Shown here: positions 58,073 through 64,000 of the stretch, piece by piece
Position numbering within the stretch: the first letter of the stretch is position 1
How the letters are laid out: each line of letters begins with the position of its first letter
Assembly: GCA_002633025.1 (NCBI GenBank)
Contig: NMRB01001900.1
Location: 1 to 64,000, forward strand
From: Notospermus geniculatus
Taxonomy: Eukaryota > Nemertea > Pilidiophora > Heteronemertea > Lineidae
Length of the DNA: 64,000 bases
Reading direction: 5' to 3'
Made by a program: the position numbers and the translations under genes
The notes under the pieces: model-generated
The model's input: only the letters and a program-made list of their open reading frames with translations
The model's database searches: none
What the model was told of the DNA's origin: nothing

Positions 58073-58217
58073 GAGGCAGCCTAAGAATCCATTCGCCTGA
58101 CGAGGCAGCCTAAGAATCCATTCGTCTGACGAGGCAGCCTAAGAATCCATTCGCCTGACGAGGCAGCCTAAGAATCCATTCGTCTGACGAGGCAGCCTAA
58201 GAATCCATTCGTCTGAC
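58073..58217 (+). repeat. 29-bp tandem repeat, five copies
   Basis: Unit GAGGCAGCCTAAGAATCCAT plus TCGYCTGAC, exactly five units, differing mainly at one C/T position. Confidence 0.93.
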
Positions 58218-58780
58218 ATGTTCCGTGTAAAGCTTCAATTTATGCAATTAAGTAACTTCTATTTGTGTAATTAGATGGAAATTGTAACCGTTGGGTTACT
58301 GTAGACATTATGTCAAATGTCACCTTGACATTCACGAGAATCAGTTTGATATCCTTTCTCACGGCGATGTATCTTAGCTGCGGAGTGTTCCTTTTTGTCG
58401 TCGGAAATCAAATTAATTCCGCGGCACTCATATGAAGGAGGTCTTATGTGATAACTGTAAGGGAATCTGCGCTTTATCATTGGGTTTGTGGTTACCAGCT
58501 CATTACGAGGTCCTCTACATCCCGTTGAGTGTTGACACGGGATGATTGAGGTATCATTTCCATCACTAGATGAATAACCGTTTAGTTACTATTCACTGGC
58601 TGTGTTCTCCGTATCGCTGGAAGACGGCACACTGTGGATTCATTAGTATAACATCGGTTTTTCCCAAGAAACAAGGCCGATATTTGTCATGGCTGCAAGG
58701 GAAGTCTAGGACCTACAAGGTTATCTTACACTTGTGCCCAACTAACAATCGGGGCCCATGAAACCTTGCTATAGGCTTAA
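58218..58780. other. no gene recognised
   Basis: No feature seen. Confidence 0.4.
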
Positions 58781-59272
58781 TGCCCACAGGTCGCCATTGC
58801 GTCCTGGAGCAACTTGTGGCAACTACCGGTAGCTTTTTCCGGCGATGGAAGCAACTCGGAGTGACCGATCACTTGCCGATTTTGTCGACCTGAGCGCGCT
58901 TGCGTCTCCAAGCAACTGCCGGATGCATCATGAGCATGGCTGTTTGAGATGTAACTGCCAGTTGCTCCGAGTTACTCTCAATCGCTGAAAGGGGCTGTTC
59001 GTTTTCGTCACTTGATCAGGAATCTTGAGTTGTGATCCTTGGGAAAACGGAAAAAGCTATGCACTTGCCAATTGCAGGGATAATCTGTTGTGCTGTACAG
59101 AATAATCGTTGCAATTTGCAGCTTCATAGCTTTCTCCATTTTCTCAAGGATCACAACTAAGATTCCTCAATTGACGAAAACGAACAGCCCCTTTCGACCT
59201 GCGCGTGGTGGTTTTTGATCTGCGATGGATCCGTCGAGATGCTTCAAGACATAATGTCGACCCGTGGGCACC
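58781..59272. mobile_element. second copy of the intron-1 MITE, with nested insertion
   Basis: Matches 36051-36332 at both sides (GATGGAAGCAACTCGGAGTG, GCCGATTTTGTCGACCTGAG) but is split at 58988-59194 by another element. Confidence 0.88.
58988..59194. mobile_element. nested foldback AAAGGGGCTGTTCGTTTTCG
   Basis: 207 bp, ends AAAGGGGCTGTTCGTTTTCG and its reverse complement, with inner arms GATCCTTGGGAAAACGGA and TTTTCTCAAGGATC. The uninterrupted host site is seen at about 36249 (GCTGAAATGTCGACC). Confidence 0.88.
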
Positions 59273-59968
59273 TTTATTTACTAAAAGTGCCCAGTTTATA
59301 CAGGTCAATGTTCAATGTACACAACTAGCAACCAACTAAGCTAGCAAGCTGTTATGATTTGGCCCCAGAATTTAGGCCTCCACACACTTGTCCAAATTGG
59401 GAGGGAGTGCAATTTACGGGTGTTCCTACCGTATGGAGACAGCACGGAAAAGTCCGAAGGATTCACTGCCAAACACAGCGTGAAATGCACTGGAGTGTCT
59501 GGCTTCACCTGAACTTTGCCACCCCCTCGTGGGGGTGGCAACGGGCAATGGGATCTCATCGCCAGCTTCCTCCCATCTCATGTCACGACCCGAGCAGATT
59601 CTACTCACCCCGTGAATGATTCCTGATCAACGTGAATGGACCATCGTCGGCGAGACGGTGTTGATTGTATGTCATTATTGAGGATGTCAGACGTTTATTT
59701 GACTACATTAACTTGTTGGGTGACAGGTCAATCTGTTGACACCCCCCTCTAGACTAAGTGTCATTGATCAATGGTTTCTCGCTCAAATGTGACTCAAGTC
59801 GAGTCACTTGAGTTCTGAGATGGGAAACATTTGTGACTTTCCATTTTGGGCAGTCCACTAAATCACTGCAAAGTGAAGTAAGGGTCTACTGGAATAGCTT
59901 GTGATTTAAGGAATTGATACCGAACTGGAGGTATTGGTTGTCTCACCAAACCCGCGGAGGTACATGTA
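59273..59968. other. no gene recognised
   Basis: Includes CCACCCCCTCGTGGGGGTGG near 59520, a short GC palindrome. Nothing else. Confidence 0.4.
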
Positions 59969-59970
59969 TA

Positions 59971-60120
59971 GAGGCTATGCACGTGACGTCATCAGCGAGA
60001 TGACGCCATGTTGGATGGAACGTTGTGACATGCTGACGCAGTGCATCTGACCACGTGCTCCGTCCATTTTCCATCCAACACGTGACGTCATACCCATTGA
60101 TGACGTCAGTGCATAGCCTC
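59971..60120. mobile_element. TA-flanked foldback MITE, GAGGCTATGCACGTGACGTC end
   Basis: 150 bp, ends GAGGCTATGCA and TGCATAGCCTC with inner GTGACGTCAT words. TA at 59969-59970 and 60121-60122. Confidence 0.85.
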
Positions 60121-60121
60121 T

Positions 60122-60246
60122 ATTGGTTGTCTCACCAAACCTGCGAGGGTGGGGCTAAAATGGAGACCTAAACCCGAGGCGCTAAGCTGAGTGTTTATGT
60201 CAGAATGATAGCTCCACCCCAGCAGGTTTGGTGAGATGACCAATAC
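60122..60246. mobile_element. foldback ATTGGTTGTCTCACCAAACC
   Basis: About 125 bp with ATTGGTTGTCTCACCAAACC on the left and an imperfect reverse complement on the right. The same left end also occurs at 59935, before the neighbouring MITE, suggesting that one element was split or duplicated. Confidence 0.65.
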
Positions 60247-60730
60247 CGACAGTGAGGTATCAATTTCTATTTTAAACCACCTTTCCACACAACGTATCCA
60301 TCTCGCCCGTGTTCTTTACACTGCCTCTGAATACTCGAAGCGAAAAACAAAATGGTTGACGGGTTTTTGGTTGCGATACCAAAGCCCGCTGTGGTTAAAA
60401 CGAGGCTAATGCATTATCCATTGAAAACAAGGCTCACTGTTACCAAGGTGGTTTAGAATTGATGGCAGGAAAAGGATTTTCAGGTTTGAAGTGCTGGCCA
60501 TATTTTGACATTCTCACGGAAGAGTGCCAGGATGACGACATTGCTATGATGTACATTCTAACACATTTTCCATTGAATTGGCATTGTGATGTCACTGATA
60601 ACGTAAGCCTCACGAAGCGCTGTCCCAGGATACAGGTAGCACTGAAGCGGGCAAACAGGGCAGAAGTATTTGGGCCCCGGGTGAAATACTCATGAAATAG
60701 GTTCCCTGACTTCAGGTTTTAAGCCTCATA

Positions 60731-60911
60731 AAATACTCCTCGTGCAGATATTGCCATTTCCTAGAGGTGTAAGTTATGAGTATGAAATACTCCTCAGATA
60801 TTGCCATTTCCTAGAGGTGTAAATTATGAGTACATGTATGAAATACTCCTCAGACATGTCAGATATTGCCATTTCCTTGAGATGTAAATTATGAGTATGA
60901 AATACTCCTCA
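60731..60911 (+). repeat. tandem repeat of about 50-60 bp, about 3.5 copies
   Basis: AAATACTCCTC, AGATATTGCCATTTCCT and GAGGTGTAAATTATGAGTA recur in series with small indels. Confidence 0.85.
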
Positions 60912-62066
60912 GGAGATTGTCATACTCTTCAACCTTATGACCTTATGATCAGAAGCCCTGTAAAGGCCAACCCTCTGCCGCATGAATTCATCGGAAAATC
61001 TTGATAGATGAGACGGTACTGCGTAGTATGACAAATCAAGATGTCTCGTATGCTGGTCAGTGCATCGGGGAAAAAAGTGAAACGGGCCGCTAAGTAGCTT
61101 CATCATTGTCATGGAGCATATTCGCCTTTCCTGCCGTTATTTATTGACCAAACAAAGGATATTAGCTGATTAGGCAGCATATCAGGAACGCAGTACAAAA
61201 AGTTGAGAATCGTGATAAATATCATTCGGGGAATTCCTAGTACGTTGTTTGCCTCATTATCATATTTCAACTGTAATCTTTTTTGCGTTGAATGTGATTT
61301 GTAATTAGTGACGTTAAGAAGTCATGAATTAGTCTACCGTGAATCCCTCGGGGTCTAAGTATGGTAAAATCTTTACGTGATTTCTGTCCCAAGGGGTTAA
61401 TTTAATCAAACTTTCACATTATGCTCTCATTATAAAGTTCTTCGTAAAAGAAACTAAATTTCCCTTCTTTGGATCGTGTGACAGAAAAGATGCCCGCTGC
61501 GCGAGACGTCTCATCGATTTCTCAGTGCGGTTTTATCTGGTTCTGCTACGAAATACTGTAATTAAACGTGAATCTGGAAACAGAAAAGTTACGTATCAGA
61601 TCACAACATTGTCTCGAATTGACTCAAAAAAGTAATTCCCAGATAATTTGATTTTGTCTGGATCAATGTCGAACAACGTTATGATATTTTTTGTGCTAAA
61701 TGGATCGTGCCGGATTGTACTTTTGGTTGTGTTTTTGTCTGTTTGTATTATAATCACTCTACTCGTCCGTTGAGAGTTCATCGTTATTCTCGGCGTAATT
61801 TCAACATGTATTTTTCATTACTGGTTGCCGGGCCGGCTTATGAACTTGCGTGACATGAATACATGGTGAAATAGACAAGTGCCGGAGCCTCGAAAACACT
61901 CTATTGTCTTTCTGTTTGATTTCTACTGCTGCTACCACTATCAGTGGTCATATTGTTCATTTTTGCGTGTTCGATACTATTTACGCCAGACTTTATTTAT
62001 TCCTTGTTTCGCGAACCCGCCGAACTGGGAATGCCCCAAATTTGGAAAAAACAAAATTGTTATTTT
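60912..62066. other. no gene recognised
   Basis: AT-rich sequence with no repeat, RNA or coding signal that I can support. Confidence 0.45.
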
Positions 62067-62187
62067 TTAGCTCAGCTGACCAAAGGTCAGCGGAGCTAGT
62101 CAAATAGGTATTCAGTGGCGTCAGGGTGTCAGTCCTGCAGTCCACCAGTCCAGCACCCCCCCCCCCCCCCGGCAGATACTCTGAGAT
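62067..62187. mobile_element. AGCTCAGCTGACC-type element fragment ending in poly-C
   Basis: TTTTTTAGCTCAGCTGACCA and AAAGGTCAGCGGAGCTAG resemble the start of the element at 21384. The fragment ends in a C run (about 62155-62170), immediately before the region allelic to 49284 begins. Confidence 0.5.
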
Positions 62188-62439
62188 GGACACATTTCTC
62201 TGTGTTTACCCTACTCTAATTCCATCAGACAATAGTAGGGGAACACTCACAGATGGGGAGCATTCAAAAATGTTACTGGTACTAACGAGGTCTACTTAGC
62301 TGCCTTCAATCTTTCTGGAACAGTCTCATTCCTGCCTCCTCTCAGTGGGTTCAAGGCATTTTCTTTGAAGTTTCATGCAATCCTGCCTTAAATTCACTGT
62401 CACTCCACCGTCCCCTCCAAGTTCCCCCAACCTACACTA

Positions 62440-62719
62440 CATTGCACAATTGACCTACCTTTATCTGCATACATGTACCTTCCGCGTACGTCACGCAGAA
62501 GGTGCACGCTTCAGTTCATTGCGTATGGTACAGGTGCGTCATGCATATCTTGTGCGTGACATCCGTGCACCACGGGCAAATGACATTACGTCTTCACTGC
62601 GTGCCTTCCATGATGGCCACGACGTCTGCGGCAGATACGAGGACGGTACACGCATGACACTGCATGTGGTACGCGGATGGTGTGCGTCGCGGAAGAGAGG
62701 TCAATTGTGCAACATACTG
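62440..62719. mobile_element. TA-flanked MITE, CATTGCACAATTGACCTACC end, copy 4
   Basis: 280 bp, TA at 62438-62439 and 62720-62721. Allelic to 49535-49810; about 90 bp upstream of the splice acceptor of the next gene's exon. Confidence 0.88.
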
Positions 62720-62827
62720 TACCCCCTTTTCTTGTAAAAGAGATGCATGATTATCATGGGAGAAAGCCATCACATCTCATCTGAAAAGAAACGTTTACTG
62801 TTTTTCAGGTTCAACTCGACGAGCACC

Positions 62828-63767
62828 ATGGAGAATTTTAAAATTACGTACATTTTGGCAGTCATCATTGGCTCGGCGTTCGTACTGACAACTGAGGGCG
62901 GGCCGTACAGTTGGATGGAGAAGGATGCCTTTGACCAAACTATGGATAAACTGAACTCCATTACGCCAGAAAACTGTCACCACAAGCCAGAAGGAGACCT
63001 GAAACTGGCGAAACGATACGTAACACAGGTGCCGAAGTTTAATAAACTTTTAACAGATATCATATACGCCAACAGAACCAAGTTACTTCATTTGCATAAC
63101 ATGGCTATTTGAATCGTGCCATGTATTTTAGTTACATCCTGCAGCGGCTCAACGAGACTGACGAGATGCAGTACCAACCGGGTTTTTTGTACTACTATTT
63201 CTCGAGCGCAGCTGACGTCGCCGCCAACCCAAGCACCATCAACGGTTCCGGTATATTCTATGACAACAACGTCATGTATACTAACTTTTATAAAAGCATC
63301 CGTATCAACCACACCCTGCCGTTATTCGGACCAAGAGCATGGCGTATCGAGGACTATAACGATCCGACAAATTGGCTTCGCGAACCAACCAATCGTACGA
63401 TAGATATTTCCGACTATGCGGCGGGAGAGGGCGGTAACTACACTTTACCCGGGTACAAGTTTAATCAGTGGTATAAACTCTGGCTACCGGACAATGACAA
63501 AACCGCTGATTCTTTGAATAAGTTTCAGTACAATATTGGTGTGAAATATTCTGATAGGACTGGGACGTTCCGTAATGGGGACAAATTTCAAACCAAGTAC
63601 TTCTTCGGTCCGCCATCACCTGGTGAAAAGGGTAAAATTATGCCAGTGGAGTTCACGCCACCGTATTTTGATTGTGGTCGATCAAACAAATGGATTGTGA
63701 GCGCCGTTGCACCAATCGTGGATCGCTTGGCAAGATACCACAGTTTTGAACACATCCGAAGAAACAA
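62828..63767 (+). CDS. GPR158/GPR179-like receptor ectodomain exon, frameshifted
   Basis: The exon begins at a TTTTTCAG acceptor (62809) and ends at AACAA|GTAAGT (63768). ATG at 62828 gives a signal-peptide-like leader, then FDQTMDKLNSITPENC. After HLHNMA the frame shifts: relative to 49919-50264 there are 2 extra bases at about 63107 and a stop follows. From 63109 the other frame continues for about 220 codons with no stop: LNRAMYFSYILQRLNE, GFLYYYFSSAADVAANPS, LFGPRAWRIEDYNDPTNW, FGPPSPGEKGKIMPVEFTPP, YFDCGRSNKWIVSAVAPIVD. Spacing of aromatic, Pro and Cys residues recalls the extracellular Cache-type domain of GPR158/GPR179-like class C receptors; several N-x-T/S sites fit an extracellular location. 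The seven-helix part would lie beyond the window. A secreted Cache-like protein is the alternative. Confidence 0.6.
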
Positions 63768-64000
63768 GTAAGTTGTCTATAGTTTTTATCATTGCGCTTG
63801 TAATTTTCTTTGCTTTGAGTTGAAGTCAGTGAATTCATTCGGCAGGGATAAAATGCATCCGATACCGGTACAGAATACCTCAGAGAAAGGCTACATGTAT
63901 GGGCAACTCAGCCACAGAAAAGCTACTTAGTCTAAGTGTGACACTTACAGTACAGGTCACAATTGACATCCCTAAATTCGCGTAAGTTATGCGTAAGTCA
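63768..64000. other. intron start after the ectodomain exon
   Basis: Begins with a strong donor GTAAGTTG. No feature beyond. Confidence 0.6.

Overview
The window looks like nuclear DNA from a highly heterozygous marine deuterostome invertebrate, most likely an echinoderm or a relative. This rests on intron-containing genes with GT-AG splice sites, very frequent GTAGGCCTAC-type and ACATGTACATGT-type words, tRNA-derived SINE heads, and a very high density of short palindromic DNA transposons (MITEs and foldback elements). Nothing is prokaryotic: there are no operons and no CRISPR array. The assignment is from sequence style and is an inference.

The window is a draft scaffold of nine pieces joined by single N bases at 2860, 3423, 6514, 24035, 27541, 34872, 47629 and 50265. 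Several joins are flanked by the same DNA on both sides. 15846-23413 matches 27542-33819. 26878-27540 repeats, apparently exactly, as 34873-35535. 46843-47628 repeats as 47630-48419. 49284-50264 repeats at 62188-63176. These are best read as unmerged alleles or unmerged contig ends. They act as a natural experiment, because many mobile elements are present in one copy and cleanly absent in the other.

Layout. 1-6513: no gene seen; several MITEs, a 125-bp tandem array and a tRNA-like SINE head. 6515-15845: no gene seen; a 3.2-kb tandem duplication (7737-10889 and 10890-14276), each unit holding a 31-bp minisatellite, then a tRNA-Val-like SINE head and a long foldback element. 15846-27540: haplotype A ending in a small two-exon gene (178 aa, unknown function) whose first exon is present twice. 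27542-34871: haplotype B, ending in a truncated gene for a secreted or membrane leucine-rich-repeat protein. 34873-47628: a three-exon gene for a membrane protein of unknown function (219 aa), then a complete seven-exon CHST15-like Golgi carbohydrate sulfotransferase (502 aa), then repeats. 47630-64000: mostly repeats, with two copies of the 5' exon of a secreted or receptor protein resembling the GPR158/GPR179 ectodomain; the longer copy has a 2-bp frameshift.

The genes do not form an evident pathway. The most informative content is the mobile-element record: hAT-like elements with 8-bp target duplications, a piggyBac-like element with TTAA, Harbinger-like elements with TTA or TAA (two of them nested), TA-flanked Tc1/mariner-like families, and a recurrent group of palindromes with GGG-CC-TATTCATAAA-like ends.
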